Program-made: the position numbers and the translations under genes
Source: Christiangramia flava JLT2011
Lineage (GTDB): Bacteria; Bacteroidota; Bacteroidia; Flavobacteriales; Flavobacteriaceae
Length of the DNA: 64,000 bases
Assembly (NCBI RefSeq): GCF_001951155.1
Contig: NZ_CP016359.1
Coordinates: 1,574,001-1,638,000, forward strand
Direction: 5' to 3'
The notes under the pieces: model-generated
Database searches by the model: none
What the model was told of the DNA's origin: nothing
Seen by the model: only the letters and a program-made list of their open reading frames with translations
Shown here: piece after piece, positions 1 to 8,819 of the stretch
Layout of the letters: the number at the start of each line of letters is the position of its first letter
Position numbering within the stretch: the stretch's first letter is position 1

Positions 1-144
1 CCGCTAACCGGCGAGCAACAAACAAATATCCTCAAGGCTATTGAAACCTACGTAGGCAAAGACCTGAAAATCAATTTCGAACGTAAGGAAATGCTGAAAA
101 GAAGCCCAAGCGGTAAACTGAAACAGTTCACTTCACTAGTCTAA
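1..144 (+). CDS. C-terminal end of a phenylacetate-CoA ligase/CapK-like adenylating protein (partial)
   Basis: The first 47 codons form an open frame that runs in from outside the window and ends with TAA at 142-144. The segment ends in KRSPSGKLKQFTSLV. This resembles the last residues of PaaK/CapK-type AMP-forming ligases, where a lysine near the C-terminus takes part in adenylation. Such proteins are common in polysaccharide loci, which suits the glycosyltransferase and rhamnose genes next to it. It converges on the glycosyltransferase gene and overlaps its end by 9 bases. The family call rests on a short tail and is tentative. Confidence 0.5.
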   Translation, partial: PLTGEQQTNILKAIETYVGKDLKINFERKEMLKRSPSGKLKQFTSLV

Positions 145-909
145 ACGTATCTGCTGACGGGATTTTACGAAAAATTGTTCCCATAAGAAAGCGCACATTT
201 TCAGCAGGCTTTTGGCCTTGGAAAAACCAAGAATCTCGTGATAGACCTTGTAATTGTAGCGCAGCATTTCCAATTTGTTCCCGGAAATGGAATCTTTTCG
301 TACACGGTAATAGGCCAGTGATTCCCGGATGGAGTGCATTGCCCCTCCCAGCCGGATCACTTCCAGCCATAAAGCCCAATCCTGCCTTTTTTTGAGATCT
401 GGCGCAAAAACCTTCCCTAATTGGCGAACATCGTAAATGCCGGTGAGGTTTCCTACATAATTTGCCTTCTGCAACTTCTGATAGCTTAGAAGGGATAAGG
501 CTTCAATCTTCGTATGCAGGTTCTGGCCATTTTCAGAGATCAGTTCATAACTGGAAAAACAGGCCGGCAGCTTATTGGTTTGCATCATTTGCAGCTGCAA
601 ATAAAGCTTTTCCGGCTTCCAAAGATCATCAGCGTCCAGGAAAGCGATAAAATCTCCGGAAGCTTCCTCAATGGCTTTATTTCGGCTGAACTGTGTGCCT
701 TTATTTTCAGAAAACCGGAAAATTTTAATGCGATCATCCTGCCGGAAGTTTTGCAGCAGTTCAGCAGTCGCATCGGTTGAGGCATCGTCCACGATCAACA
801 GTTCCCAGTTGGAATAGGTTTGGGCAAGAACAGAGGAAATGGCCTCGGTGATGAACCGGCCGCTGTTATAGGCGGGCATGACCACTGAAACCTTGCCGAA
901 ATCTTCCAT
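136..909 (-). CDS. Family 2 glycosyltransferase
   Basis: A 257-residue GT-A type glycosyltransferase that probably adds a sugar to a cell-surface polysaccharide or lipid carrier on the cytoplasmic face. The N-terminus has the GT2 pattern VSVVMPAYNSGRFITEA. The nucleotide-sugar and metal site is LDADD at residues 91-95. A later RQDWALWLE segment matches the acceptor-side region of the family. There is no membrane anchor. It is the last gene of a minus-strand block (rfbC, rfbD, UDP-xylose synthase, this gene), and its ATG directly abuts the stop of the preceding gene. Donor and acceptor cannot be told from the sequence. Confidence 0.88.
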   Translation of the reverse strand: MEDFGKVSVVMPAYNSGRFITEAISSVLAQTYSNWELLIVDDASTDATAELLQNFRQDDRIKIFRFSENKGTQFSRNKAIEEASGDFIAFLDADDLWKPEKLYLQLQMMQTNKLPACFSSYELISENGQNLHTKIEALSLLSYQKLQKANYVGNLTGIYDVRQLGKVFAPDLKKRQDWALWLEVIRLGGAMHSIRESLAYYRVRKDSISGNKLEMLRYNYKVYHEILGFSKAKSLLKMCAFLWEQFFVKSRQQIRLD

Positions 910-1899
910 TTATCGCCTGATATGTTCAGAAAAATCTTTGTGCTCTCGTTTGTCAAGTTCTTCCGGACTCATCCCCCGGAAATAATCATAAGTGATCTTC
1001 ATCCCCTCTTCGCGCGAGACCTTGGGTTCCCAGCCCAGCACCTTTCGGGCTCGGGTGATATCTGGCTGTCGCTGCATCGGGTCATCTTTGGGCAGTTCCT
1101 GAAATACAATCTTCTGATCGGTTCCCGTAAGGCGTATGATCTCTTTGGCAAAATCGAGGATACTGATCTCTTCGGGATTCCCGATGTTCACAGGATCTGA
1201 AAAATCGCTTAATAAAAGCCTGTAAATTCCTTCCACCTGGTCATCTACGTAGCAAAAAGAACGGGTTTGCGAACCATCCCCAAAAACAGTAAGATCTTCT
1301 CCTCTCAGCGCCTGGCCAATAAAAGCTGGGATCACTCGCCCGTCATTGAGACGCATCCTTGGCCCATAAGTGTTGAAAATCCTAGCGATGCGGGTTTCCA
1401 AATGGTGAAAACGATGATAGGCCATGGTGATCGACTCCTGGAAACGCTTGGCCTCGTCATAAACTCCACGTGGACCAATGGTGTTCACGTTTCCGTAGTA
1501 TTCCTCGTCCTGCGGGTGCACAAGCGGGTCTCCATAAACTTCCGAAGTGGAGGCGATCAGGATGCGCGCATTTTTCTCTTTAGCCAAGCCGAGGCAATGC
1601 AGGGTTCCCAGGGAACCCACCTTCAGCGTCTGAATAGGAATTTTCAGATAATCGATCGGGCTTGCGGGCGAAGCAAAATGCAGGATATAATCCAGTTTTC
1701 CCGGAACGTGAACAAATTTGGTCACATCGTGATGATGAAACTCAAAATTCTTGTTGCCTGTAAGATGTTCGATATTTTTGAGGTCGCCCGTAATGAGATT
1801 GTCCATCGCAATCACGTGAAAACCTTCCGCGATGAAGCGGTCACAAAGATGAGAACCAAGAAAGCCGGCAGCACCGGTGATCAGGATTTTTTTAGCCAT
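910..1899 (-). CDS. UDP-glucuronate decarboxylase (UDP-xylose synthase) family SDR
   Basis: An extended short-chain dehydrogenase of 329 residues. It most likely converts UDP-glucuronate to UDP-xylose with bound NAD. The Rossmann motif TGAAGFLG is at residues 8-15. The catalytic Thr/Ser region STSEVYG is near 118-123 and YxxxK is Y147/K151. The stretch [12 protein letters not shown] and the later [18 protein letters not shown] are typical of UXS enzymes rather than of GalE or RmlB. An in-frame ATG 13 codons upstream (1938) exists, but the Rossmann fold begins right after the ATG at 1899, so that start is chosen. It lies between rfbD and a glycosyltransferase, which suggests xylose or a related sugar in a surface glycan. 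Confidence 0.88.
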   Translation of the reverse strand: MAKKILITGAAGFLGSHLCDRFIAEGFHVIAMDNLITGDLKNIEHLTGNKNFEFHHHDVTKFVHVPGKLDYILHFASPASPIDYLKIPIQTLKVGSLGTLHCLGLAKEKNARILIASTSEVYGDPLVHPQDEEYYGNVNTIGPRGVYDEAKRFQESITMAYHRFHHLETRIARIFNTYGPRMRLNDGRVIPAFIGQALRGEDLTVFGDGSQTRSFCYVDDQVEGIYRLLLSDFSDPVNIGNPEEISILDFAKEIIRLTGTDQKIVFQELPKDDPMQRQPDITRARKVLGWEPKVSREEGMKITYDYFRGMSPEELDKREHKDFSEHIRR

Positions 1900-1924
1900 A
1901 ATGAAACTCTTGCCCGAAAAGTAA

Positions 1925-2770
1925 TCAAATTTTGGCAATTAAGCCCCGAAGGCTCTCTCGCCAATGCGGAATTTCCAAACCAAAAGTCTCAGCGATCTTT
2001 TCTTTGGAAAGCACGCTATATTCCGGTCTTTTCGCCTTTGTCTGGTAAAAACCGCTAGGATTCGCCGTAGTCTGAAATTGGGAAATTTCAACGATTTCCC
2101 TGGCAAAATCATACCAGGTTGCCTCTCCTTCGTTGCTGAAATGATATACCCCGAAATGTGCTTTTTCAAGGGTTAGGATCTTCAGTACAAAACTTGCCAG
2201 ATCATTGGCATTGGTGGGCGTGCCTTTTTGAGCAGTCGTAATGTGCAGTTCGTTTCCTTCGGAAGCTTTTCGGCGGATGGTATTGAAGAAATTATGACCA
2301 AATTGTGAATATAACCACGAAGTTCGAATGATGTAATGCGCTTCCAGTTGTTGCTGAATTTGTTTTTCCCCTTCCAGCTTGGATGCACCGTACTGGTTGA
2401 TGGGATGGACAGCATCAGTTTCAGCATAAGGTTTTCGGGCAGTGCCATCAAAAACATAATCGGTTGAAAAATGGACTAAAATGGCAGCATTTTCTGCACA
2501 GACTTTCGCAAGTTTCCCCGCAGCAGTTGCATTGATCTCGAAAGCCTTTTCCACTTCGGTTTCTGCCTGTTCCACATTGGTATACGCCGCGCAGTTGATG
2601 CAAATAGCAATTTTTTCCTGCTGAAAAAATGATCGAATTGCAGCTTCCTGCGTCACATCCAGTGCTGCTGAAGTTTTAAAAATGAATTCGAAATTAGGAT
2701 ATTCCGAAGCAATTTTCTGGAAACATTGTCCCAACTGCCCGGCAGCACCGGTCACTAACACCTTTTTCAT
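1925..2770 (-). CDS. rfbD: dTDP-4-dehydrorhamnose reductase
   Basis: A 281-residue enzyme for the last step of dTDP-L-rhamnose synthesis, the NAD(P)H-dependent reduction of dTDP-4-dehydro-L-rhamnose. The dinucleotide-binding motif TGAAGQLGQ is at residues 7-15, [10 protein letters not shown] is at 100-109 and the catalytic YxxxK is Y127/K131. Its ATG overlaps the end of rfbC by four bases, so the two are translationally coupled. The rfbA and rfbB genes for the first two steps are not in this window. Confidence 0.93.
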   Translation of the reverse strand: MKKVLVTGAAGQLGQCFQKIASEYPNFEFIFKTSAALDVTQEAAIRSFFQQEKIAICINCAAYTNVEQAETEVEKAFEINATAAGKLAKVCAENAAILVHFSTDYVFDGTARKPYAETDAVHPINQYGASKLEGEKQIQQQLEAHYIIRTSWLYSQFGHNFFNTIRRKASEGNELHITTAQKGTPTNANDLASFVLKILTLEKAHFGVYHFSNEGEATWYDFAREIVEISQFQTTANPSGFYQTKAKRPEYSVLSKEKIAETFGLEIPHWRESLRGLIAKI

Positions 2771-3315
2771 CCAAAGACTTCTTTGAAAGTGGGCTGTTCC
2801 TGGTCTTTTTCAGAAAGCACCAGCTGGTCTTCCGGGAAATTCCAGTCGATCGCCAGGTCTGGATCATTGTAAATAATACCCGCTTCAGAACCCGGCTGGT
2901 AATATTGATCGCATTTATAGGCGAATACAGATTGTTCTGAAAGTGTCAAAAAACCATGCGCGAAACCCTTCGGAACATAGAGTTCATGCAGGTTTTCATC
3001 ATCCAGGATCACCGAAAAGGTCTTCCCAAATGTTGGAGAATCCGGCCGCAGATCGGCCACCACGTCGAGGACTTTCCCGTATATCACACGTACGATCTTG
3101 GTCTGTGCGAAAGCACCGGTTTGGTAATGCATCCCGCGGAGCACGCCGAATCGAGAAACCGACTGGTTATCCTGCACAAATTCTTCATCGATCCCGGTTT
3201 CTTCAGCAAAACGCTGGCGATGAAAACTTTCGAGGAACAGGCCACGATGGTCCTTAAAGATCTTGGGCTTGATAAGGTAACAGTCTTTCAGTGGTGTCTT
3301 TTCGACCTCCATCAT
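2767..3315 (-). CDS. rfbC: dTDP-4-dehydrorhamnose 3,5-epimerase
   Basis: A 182-residue cupin epimerase acting before RfbD in dTDP-L-rhamnose synthesis. Family landmarks are GLFLESF at residues 25-31, FGVLRGMHYQ at 56-65 with the catalytic His63, and the FAHGFLTL strand around His120. Length is normal for RmlC. Two consecutive ATGs open the frame (3315 and 3312) and either could be used. Only three bases separate it from the end of the DUF6909-like gene upstream, so the sugar genes may be cotranscribed with that gene. Confidence 0.93.
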   Translation of the reverse strand: MMEVEKTPLKDCYLIKPKIFKDHRGLFLESFHRQRFAEETGIDEEFVQDNQSVSRFGVLRGMHYQTGAFAQTKIVRVIYGKVLDVVADLRPDSPTFGKTFSVILDDENLHELYVPKGFAHGFLTLSEQSVFAYKCDQYYQPGSEAGIIYNDPDLAIDWNFPEDQLVLSEKDQEQPTFKEVFG

Positions 3316-3318
3316 TGT

Positions 3319-5004
3319 TTAAGAATTAAAGATTTGTTCCAGGATTTTTTCAGTGATCAGATAAGTGGGCTTCACTCCGGAAGTTCCCAGACCGCCCGAG
3401 GCCAGTGTACTACCGGTTTCCAACGGGTTATCTGAAGCATAATAGGCATAACGTACCTGCACATCTTCGGAAATGCTTCCGCGGAGTTTAGAGGCCGCCT
3501 GAATGGCCTTGTGGTAATGCGCTCCTTCCATCTCCAGCCCACACACATTCCAGGTAGAATCATGGAAAAACTTCAGAATATCCTTGTTCTGAAGCGAAGT
3601 GCCCAGAACCGTGATCATTGCCCCGTCTACCACGCTGATGCCGTTGCCTTCCAGATCCTCCATTTTCAACTGGTTTTCGAAAGGATAGTTATCAGCGGTT
3701 CCTTCAAAAAGGTGAGCATCCGGGATCATAATATCTCCCTTCCCGCCTTCCAGAATTCCGGCTTTCCCCATAATGGAAATAGATTTGACGTTCAGTTTAA
3801 ACTCCTGATCTTCGAAAATATAAGGTTTCAGAAGCTCGTCCATAGTTTCATAGGCCTGCTCTCCAAAAGCATAATCCATAACCACGATAACCGGTTTTTC
3901 TGAATCTGGGCCTGAAAGATCGGCGCTTTTATAACCTTCTTTCAGCTTGGCGGTGTCGAAAATCTGAACATCGATATTGGTACCGCTCTTATCTTCCAGG
4001 AAGGTCATCCCGTTCTCGAGAGCTGCCTTGGCAACTTTATTTCGCAAATTGCCATTTGCGCTGTCGCTCAGGTCCTCGTAGATCGCAAAACCAGGTTTCT
4101 TTTTGAGCTCGGCTTTTAGGCTGTATGGTGTGAAAAGACTGTTCATCACGCTGTGCATGTTCGCACTGATAACGTGAATAGGTCTTTGCAGTAATTCCAG
4201 CTCCTGGAGCTTCGCCTTGATATCGTTGGCCCACATCTCTCCGTGAATGTGGTGCCCCAATCTCTCGCGAAGTACCGGGCTAAAAGTTATAATTCTTTTA
4301 TCGTTTCTAACCGCTTCATTAATGGCCAGTTTTCCAAGGCTCCAGATGAGTTTCAGGAACCTGTCCGGATCATCAGCAGTAGAAAATTTCGAATACAGGG
4401 TGTTGATCTCGTGAAAGGTTCTTCCCAGAATATTCGCAGTATGCGTAAGCGCTACTTCACGGTCTATCTGGCTAAGTTCTTCGGTTTTCTTAACCGCAAC
4501 CTCAAGTTTTTGCCAATCCCTGGTCACGCTTCCCTCCTCATCGATAAGCACTCGCTTCATGATCTTGTGTGATTCAATAAAAAGGAAAGTGAGATGGGTT
4601 AAAATATCATAGATTTCAGATCGCCCGCGGGTGATCTCGATATTCATCTGTTCGTCATCAATTCGGTAACAGTTTCGACGTCTTTTCGGCGGAACAATAG
4701 GCTTAAAATGGGAATTTCCATAGCCTTCATCACTGGTAAGATTGATGAACCGGCATTCTTCGATTCCCCGCGGAAGACGATCTACCACGTACAACAATCC
4801 GGCAAGTTCCGCCTTATCATCGGCTACGGAACCATAGATTTCCGGACGAAGCGTTAAAAGCGCCTCCCGAAGCGTTTCTCCTGATACTCCCATGGGCTTG
4901 TAAAATCCACGATTGAAGAGGTGACGCATAGTGATGTACATACGCTCAATGGCGTTCGAACTTTCCTGGGCCCTTGTTCGCCCCTGTAATTTGAATACAG
5001 ACAT
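3319..5004 (-). CDS. DUF6909-like protein with nucleoside-phosphorylase-like C-terminal motifs
   Basis: A 561-residue soluble protein without signal peptide, matching what I recall as the uncharacterised Bacteroidota family DUF6909. The N-terminal half is mostly helical with a basic patch (PPKRRRNCYRID). The C-terminal part carries a stretch near 405-430 (GKAGILEGGKGDIMIPDAH) and GLEMEGAHYHKAI at about 489-501. These recall the phosphate/nucleoside region and the base/ribose-binding G-x-E-M-E motif of PNP/UDP phosphorylases. That resemblance is seen by eye only. It lies 9 bases downstream of the GH3-family gene in the same direction. No reaction can be assigned. Confidence 0.7.
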   Translation of the reverse strand: MSVFKLQGRTRAQESSNAIERMYITMRHLFNRGFYKPMGVSGETLREALLTLRPEIYGSVADDKAELAGLLYVVDRLPRGIEECRFINLTSDEGYGNSHFKPIVPPKRRRNCYRIDDEQMNIEITRGRSEIYDILTHLTFLFIESHKIMKRVLIDEEGSVTRDWQKLEVAVKKTEELSQIDREVALTHTANILGRTFHEINTLYSKFSTADDPDRFLKLIWSLGKLAINEAVRNDKRIITFSPVLRERLGHHIHGEMWANDIKAKLQELELLQRPIHVISANMHSVMNSLFTPYSLKAELKKKPGFAIYEDLSDSANGNLRNKVAKAALENGMTFLEDKSGTNIDVQIFDTAKLKEGYKSADLSGPDSEKPVIVVMDYAFGEQAYETMDELLKPYIFEDQEFKLNVKSISIMGKAGILEGGKGDIMIPDAHLFEGTADNYPFENQLKMEDLEGNGISVVDGAMITVLGTSLQNKDILKFFHDSTWNVCGLEMEGAHYHKAIQAASKLRGSISEDVQVRYAYYASDNPLETGSTLASGGLGTSGVKPTYLITEKILEQIFNS

Positions 5005-5013
5005 ATACAGTGT

Positions 5014-6507
5014 TTATTTTATAACCTGGAGTGCATCGGCGATCTTCCGGTCGTTCGAAAGCCTGGGCAGCTTATTCTGGCCGCCAAGCTTTCCTACAGA
5101 TTTCATGTAGTCCTGGAAAGCGTTTTGCCGCACCCTGGTGATTTTCAGTCTCTGAAGGATATTTCCTTCAATTAAATCGAAATAGTAAGAATTCTGCTGT
5201 TGCAGGGACTTATCGATTATTTCAGCAAATTTATTCAAATCATCCGGTTCTTCCTCAAAATCCACGAACCATTCGTGATATGGCAGTTCACTTTCCTGCG
5301 GATTGATTTGCGGGGCCACTGTAAATTCACTGATCCTGGCGCCCGTCTCCCTGAGCGCTTCCTGCATGGCCTGCTCTACTTCCTTCCCGATCACGTGTTC
5401 GCCGAAAGCCGAAATATAATGCTTGATCCTTCCGGAAACGATCACGCGGAAGGGTTTTAAACAGGTAAACTGAATGGTGTCTCCTAGGTCGTAAGCCCAC
5501 AGTCCGGCATTGCTGGAAATGATCATCACGTAATTCACCCCTTTTTCCACTTCATGTAACTGAAGCCTTTTCGGATTCTCGTCAAAGAATTCGGAAGCAT
5601 CAACAAATTCATAAAAAATACCGGAATTCAACTGAAGTAACATGCCTTTTTCCTGCTGTTTATCCTGGAATGCAAAAAATCCTTCCGAAGCAGGATACAA
5701 CTCGATACTTGGCACTTTTCGGCCGATGAGATTCTCAAATTTTGCGCGATACGGCTCGTAATTTACTCCGCCATAGATGAACAGGTCGAAATTTGGAAAA
5801 AGATCACCAACTTTTTGACCGGTCTTCTCGATCAGTTTCTCAAAATACATCTGCACCCAGGAAGGAATCCCGCTAATGACCGACATATTTTCGCCTTTGG
5901 TTTCTTCCACGATCGCATCCACTTTTTCTTCCCAGTCGGCAATACAATTGGTTTCCCAGCTCGGCATCCGGTTCTTCTGAAGATATCCCGGAACATAATG
6001 AGCCACGATCCCGGAAAGTCGGCCTAATTTCACGCCATTCTTCTCATCCAGTTCCGGAGAACCCTGCAAAAAGATCATTTTACCATCAACGAATTTGGAA
6101 TTTCCAGTCTCGGCGATGTAGCAAAGAATGGCATTTCTTGCCGCCTCGATATGGTGCGGCATGGATTCTTTTGTGAGAGGGATGTATTTTGCCCCGCTGG
6201 TCGTACCCGAAGTCTTGGCGTAGTACAAAGGTTTCCCGGGCCAGAGAATATTTTCTTCCCCTGCGACCATTTTCTCCACGTAGGGCTTCAGTTGTTCGTA
6301 ATCCCGAATGGGAACTTTCTGCTGAAAATCTTCGATTTTTGAGATCGATGCAAAGTCATGATCTTTTCCGAATTCGGTCTGAGCCGCTTCAGAAATAAGA
6401 TTTTCGAAGACCTTTTGCTGGGTTTGAAAAGGGTCCTGGGCCCATTTATCAATTTTTTTCCGAACGCTTTTAGCGAAAATTTTGGATGCAAAAGATTTTA
6501 TAGACAT
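5014..6507 (-). CDS. GH3 auxin-responsive-promoter family acyl-adenylating protein
   Basis: A 497-residue member of the GH3 branch of the ANL adenylating superfamily, which activates a carboxylic acid with ATP and transfers it to an amine. The ATP-phosphate loop SGTTSGAKYIP is at residues 100-110. ELYPASEGFFAF and the hinge region WAYDLGDTIQF follow in the order expected. Plant members conjugate amino acids to jasmonate or auxin. The substrate of bacterial members is unknown. The gene sits between an M23 peptidase (3 bases away) and the DUF6909-like gene, all on one strand, so it is probably in one operon with them. Confidence 0.88.
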   Translation of the reverse strand: MSIKSFASKIFAKSVRKKIDKWAQDPFQTQQKVFENLISEAAQTEFGKDHDFASISKIEDFQQKVPIRDYEQLKPYVEKMVAGEENILWPGKPLYYAKTSGTTSGAKYIPLTKESMPHHIEAARNAILCYIAETGNSKFVDGKMIFLQGSPELDEKNGVKLGRLSGIVAHYVPGYLQKNRMPSWETNCIADWEEKVDAIVEETKGENMSVISGIPSWVQMYFEKLIEKTGQKVGDLFPNFDLFIYGGVNYEPYRAKFENLIGRKVPSIELYPASEGFFAFQDKQQEKGMLLQLNSGIFYEFVDASEFFDENPKRLQLHEVEKGVNYVMIISSNAGLWAYDLGDTIQFTCLKPFRVIVSGRIKHYISAFGEHVIGKEVEQAMQEALRETGARISEFTVAPQINPQESELPYHEWFVDFEEEPDDLNKFAEIIDKSLQQQNSYYFDLIEGNILQRLKITRVRQNAFQDYMKSVGKLGGQNKLPRLSNDRKIADALQVIK

Positions 6508-6510
6508 AGG

Positions 6511-7380
6511 CTAGTTGAAATCTATATATTCAGTAGGGTCCACCGGGTTGCCCTCGTTCCAGAGTTCAAAATGCAGGTGTGGCCCGGTAGAAAATTCACC
6601 GGTAGAGCCCGCTGTGGCGATGACCTCGCCCGCGCGAACCACTTCTCCCTGTGATTTGGTAAGCGATGCATTGTGTTTGTAAACCGAAATAAGGCCGTAA
6701 CTGTGCTCAATGATCATTACATAACCGGTTTCCGCGGTCCATTCCGCAAAAATCACACGACCATCTGCTACCGATTTAACCGGCAAATTCTTAGTTACCA
6801 CGACATCCACCGCGTAATGTTTTTCCTTGATATTATAAGTTTCAGAAATAGTTCCCTTGACCGGGGCCACCAATGAAAAATTCAGGTTTTCGGTGGCAGT
6901 TGGGAGAATGTTGTACTTATCCTCCTGCGCGACCTGATTCCGTAGAATGGAATCGGCCCTGGAAGGCGCCACATCCTCATACTCTACTTCCATGCGGCCA
7001 TCATTCGGGATGCTATCCCTGCTCAGGCTCCCCGGATCAAATTCGCCGGTTAGCGCACTTTTTATGGAATGAAGGTACTGGTCGTTCACCCGGATGACAT
7101 TCTGAAGAGAATCGGTCTTATAGGCCAGCGCCGCTGCTCTTTCTTTTAATTCCGGGGAAGAATACCCCGGAATGTATTCCCGCAAGGGTGTAAAAGCGAT
7201 CAAAACAGTTGTAAGAGCGATCAGAAGAATTGCTGAAAGCCCCGCCGCGACAAAGACGTTAAGCCTAGTTAACCGAAAAGAGAAGCGCTCTTCAAAGGTG
7301 TCTTCGTTCAGGACAACCATTCGGTACTTATGAAGCAGCTTTTTAGTGAATTTTCTTTTCTCCTTTTTCTGTTCAGCCAT
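6511..7380 (-). CDS. M23 family metallopeptidase (membrane-anchored LytM-type)
   Basis: A 289-residue cell-wall endopeptidase or endopeptidase activator. A cytoplasmic basic N-terminus of about 36 residues is followed by one membrane helix (about 37-57). A linker comes next, then a C-terminal LytM domain with the zinc ligands in HYAVDVV and in GPHLHFELW near residue 272. It would act on peptidoglycan cross-links in the periplasm. It has a good -7 box upstream (7399-7406) and is divergent from tatA. It is probably the first gene of the M23/GH3/DUF6909 run. Confidence 0.9.
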   Translation of the reverse strand: MAEQKKEKRKFTKKLLHKYRMVVLNEDTFEERFSFRLTRLNVFVAAGLSAILLIALTTVLIAFTPLREYIPGYSSPELKERAAALAYKTDSLQNVIRVNDQYLHSIKSALTGEFDPGSLSRDSIPNDGRMEVEYEDVAPSRADSILRNQVAQEDKYNILPTATENLNFSLVAPVKGTISETYNIKEKHYAVDVVVTKNLPVKSVADGRVIFAEWTAETGYVMIIEHSYGLISVYKHNASLTKSQGEVVRAGEVIATAGSTGEFSTGPHLHFELWNEGNPVDPTEYIDFN

Positions 7381-7398
7381 AGCTAAAATTAGGTTTTA

Positions 7399-7406
7399 CA
7401 AAGATA
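7399..7406 (-). promoter_or_regulatory. Bacteroidota-type -7 box of the M23 peptidase gene
   Basis: On the minus strand this reads TATCTTTG, a full match to TAnnTTTG, 18 bases before the start codon. No clear TTTG lies at the usual distance upstream, so it is only half a promoter by eye. Confidence 0.4.
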
Positions 7407-7487
7407 CTTTAAATAATTCGAGGAAATAATCACGGAAAAAGGAAAACCAAAAATCCTGTTTCTCCGTAAATAATTAAGAACTTAACG

Positions 7488-7516
7488 TTTATATTAGTGT
7501 ATTCTTGTTAAGTTTG
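7488..7516 (+). promoter_or_regulatory. Probable promoter of tatA
   Basis: TTTA at 7488-7491, a 17-base spacer and TAAGTTTG at 7509-7516 fit the Bacteroidota primary sigma consensus with one mismatch in the -33 element. The start codon is at 7536, giving a short leader. Confidence 0.5.
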
Positions 7517-7535
7517 TAAAACAAAATTTATTGAT

Positions 7536-7745
7536 ATGAGCGCATTTATTTTGCCATTAGCTATAGGAGCACCGCAAATCATTTTAATCGTTGTGGTGAT
7601 ATTGTTGCTTTTCGGGGGACGTAAAATACCTGAACTAATGAGAGGGCTTGGAAGTGGAATCAAGGAATTCAAAGATGCTTCCAAAGATGATGAGAAAGGT
7701 CCAGCGACTGATGATGGAAAAAAGGTTACTGAAGAAAATAAGTAA
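7536..7745 (+). CDS. tatA: Sec-independent protein translocase subunit TatA/TatE
   Basis: A 69-residue TatA-type subunit that forms the pore of the twin-arginine export system together with TatC, which is not in this window. One hydrophobic helix (about 13-28) ends in the hallmark [14 protein letters not shown]. An amphipathic helix and an acidic/lysine-rich tail follow. It is a single-gene unit on the plus strand, with its own promoter and the strong terminator at 7761. Confidence 0.93.
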   Translation: MSAFILPLAIGAPQIILIVVVILLLFGGRKIPELMRGLGSGIKEFKDASKDDEKGPATDDGKKVTEENK

Positions 7746-7760
7746 TAGCTTACCCTAAAT

Positions 7761-7792
7761 AAAAAACCCAACTTGAAAAAGTTGGGTTTTTT
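7761..7792. terminator. Bidirectional terminator between tatA and the DUF4837 gene
   Basis: A perfect 14-bp inverted repeat (AAAAAACCCAACTT) with a GAAA loop, flanked by A and T runs on both sides, sits between two convergent genes. It can serve both strands. Confidence 0.9.
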
Positions 7793-7810
7793 ATTGCTTT
7801 CTATTTGGAA

Positions 7811-8797
7811 TTACCCCTCGAACTTTACCGATCTCAGGATCGCATCCAGTTCAAAAACGTTGTCTCTTTTAGCTCTGGATGGTGAAAATACAAAACCTTC
7901 CACGATCACATAGCGGTTGTTCTTTTCATCCTTGATGGCGTAATTTACAAAAGGACCGGCCATAAAGGCATTTTTCACCTCCCAGGTACCACGAGTCTCG
8001 TAAGCAAATTTACCGTCTATCTTGGTTTCAAAAAGGTATGGAGCGTAAGCCTTTTCGGTGATCATATAAGAACCTTCTACAGGCCCAGGAATCTCTGCTT
8101 CCCCAATAGAATCACGCATTCTGGTGATATTTGAGATCACGCTGCTATCATTCTCGATCTGGTTCATTGGCACTTCATATACCAGAATTTCCATATTCCC
8201 TTTCGGGATTTCTTTCCTGATCCATACAAAATCATCACTCTCCTTTGCGTAGCGATAGGCCGTTGGGAATTTCATGCTGATCCCAAAACGATCTTCGAGA
8301 TCATTGTCTTTTTTCAGTGATTTTCCAATTCGGCGCTGTTTCTCTTTGAGCTCCGCTTGTTTGAAAAGGTCAATCATTTCTTCTGAACGCTGGTCAACCA
8401 GTTTAATGATCGCATTTTCTGAAGAACCCATTAGAACGATCCCGGTTTGAGGCCGTGAATATTCATCTTTGATGATCTTTACTCCGGAAGAATCAGCCTG
8501 TTCCACTTTCAAAAAGATCCGACTGTTTCGAACGAATCCTGTAAAGGTTTCCGGCGGAATCTGGCTTAATGTGAATAGTGGTTCATCCTGAGGCAGCCCA
8601 TCTACCGGTGCAGCGAGCTTTTCCCGAATGGCTTCTCCAATCTTTCCTTCCCAGAGATTATTGTCGATTACAACAGTTAACTGATTGATGTTTCCCGAAG
8701 AATCTGAAAGGATTCGTTTGTTGGGTTCAGACTTTTCGTCGTTTTTACAGGAAATAAATAATAGGATACTTGCCAGCAGGATAAAGCTACGTCTCAT
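7811..8797 (-). CDS. DUF4837 family lipoprotein
   Basis: A 328-residue protein with a lipoprotein signal ending at Cys17 (LLFISC), so it is tethered to a membrane in the periplasm. The body fits the Bacteroidota family DUF4837, which has no known function. Recognisable stretches are QLTVVIDNNLWEGKIGEAIR near the N-terminus and KFAYETRGTWEVKNAFMAGP in the C-terminal third. It is 22 bases downstream of the MltD-like transglycosylase in the same direction, a neighbour that suggests an envelope role. Confidence 0.85.
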   Translation of the reverse strand: MRRSFILLASILLFISCKNDEKSEPNKRILSDSSGNINQLTVVIDNNLWEGKIGEAIREKLAAPVDGLPQDEPLFTLSQIPPETFTGFVRNSRIFLKVEQADSSGVKIIKDEYSRPQTGIVLMGSSENAIIKLVDQRSEEMIDLFKQAELKEKQRRIGKSLKKDNDLEDRFGISMKFPTAYRYAKESDDFVWIRKEIPKGNMEILVYEVPMNQIENDSSVISNITRMRDSIGEAEIPGPVEGSYMITEKAYAPYLFETKIDGKFAYETRGTWEVKNAFMAGPFVNYAIKDEKNNRYVIVEGFVFSPSRAKRDNVFELDAILRSVKFEG

Positions 8798-8819
8798 TTT
8801 AGTGGTTTTGGTACGATCT

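Noticed and set aside
1462..1477. CACGTG palindrome in the UDP-xylose synthase gene as a parS site
   Set aside because: Outside the TCCACGTGGA core four positions disagree with the parS pattern, and the bases encode conserved residues.
1267..2058. 263-residue plus-strand open frame
   Set aside because: It is antisense to the UDP-xylose synthase and rfbD genes, has no recognisable motif and looks like a shadow of their codon pattern.
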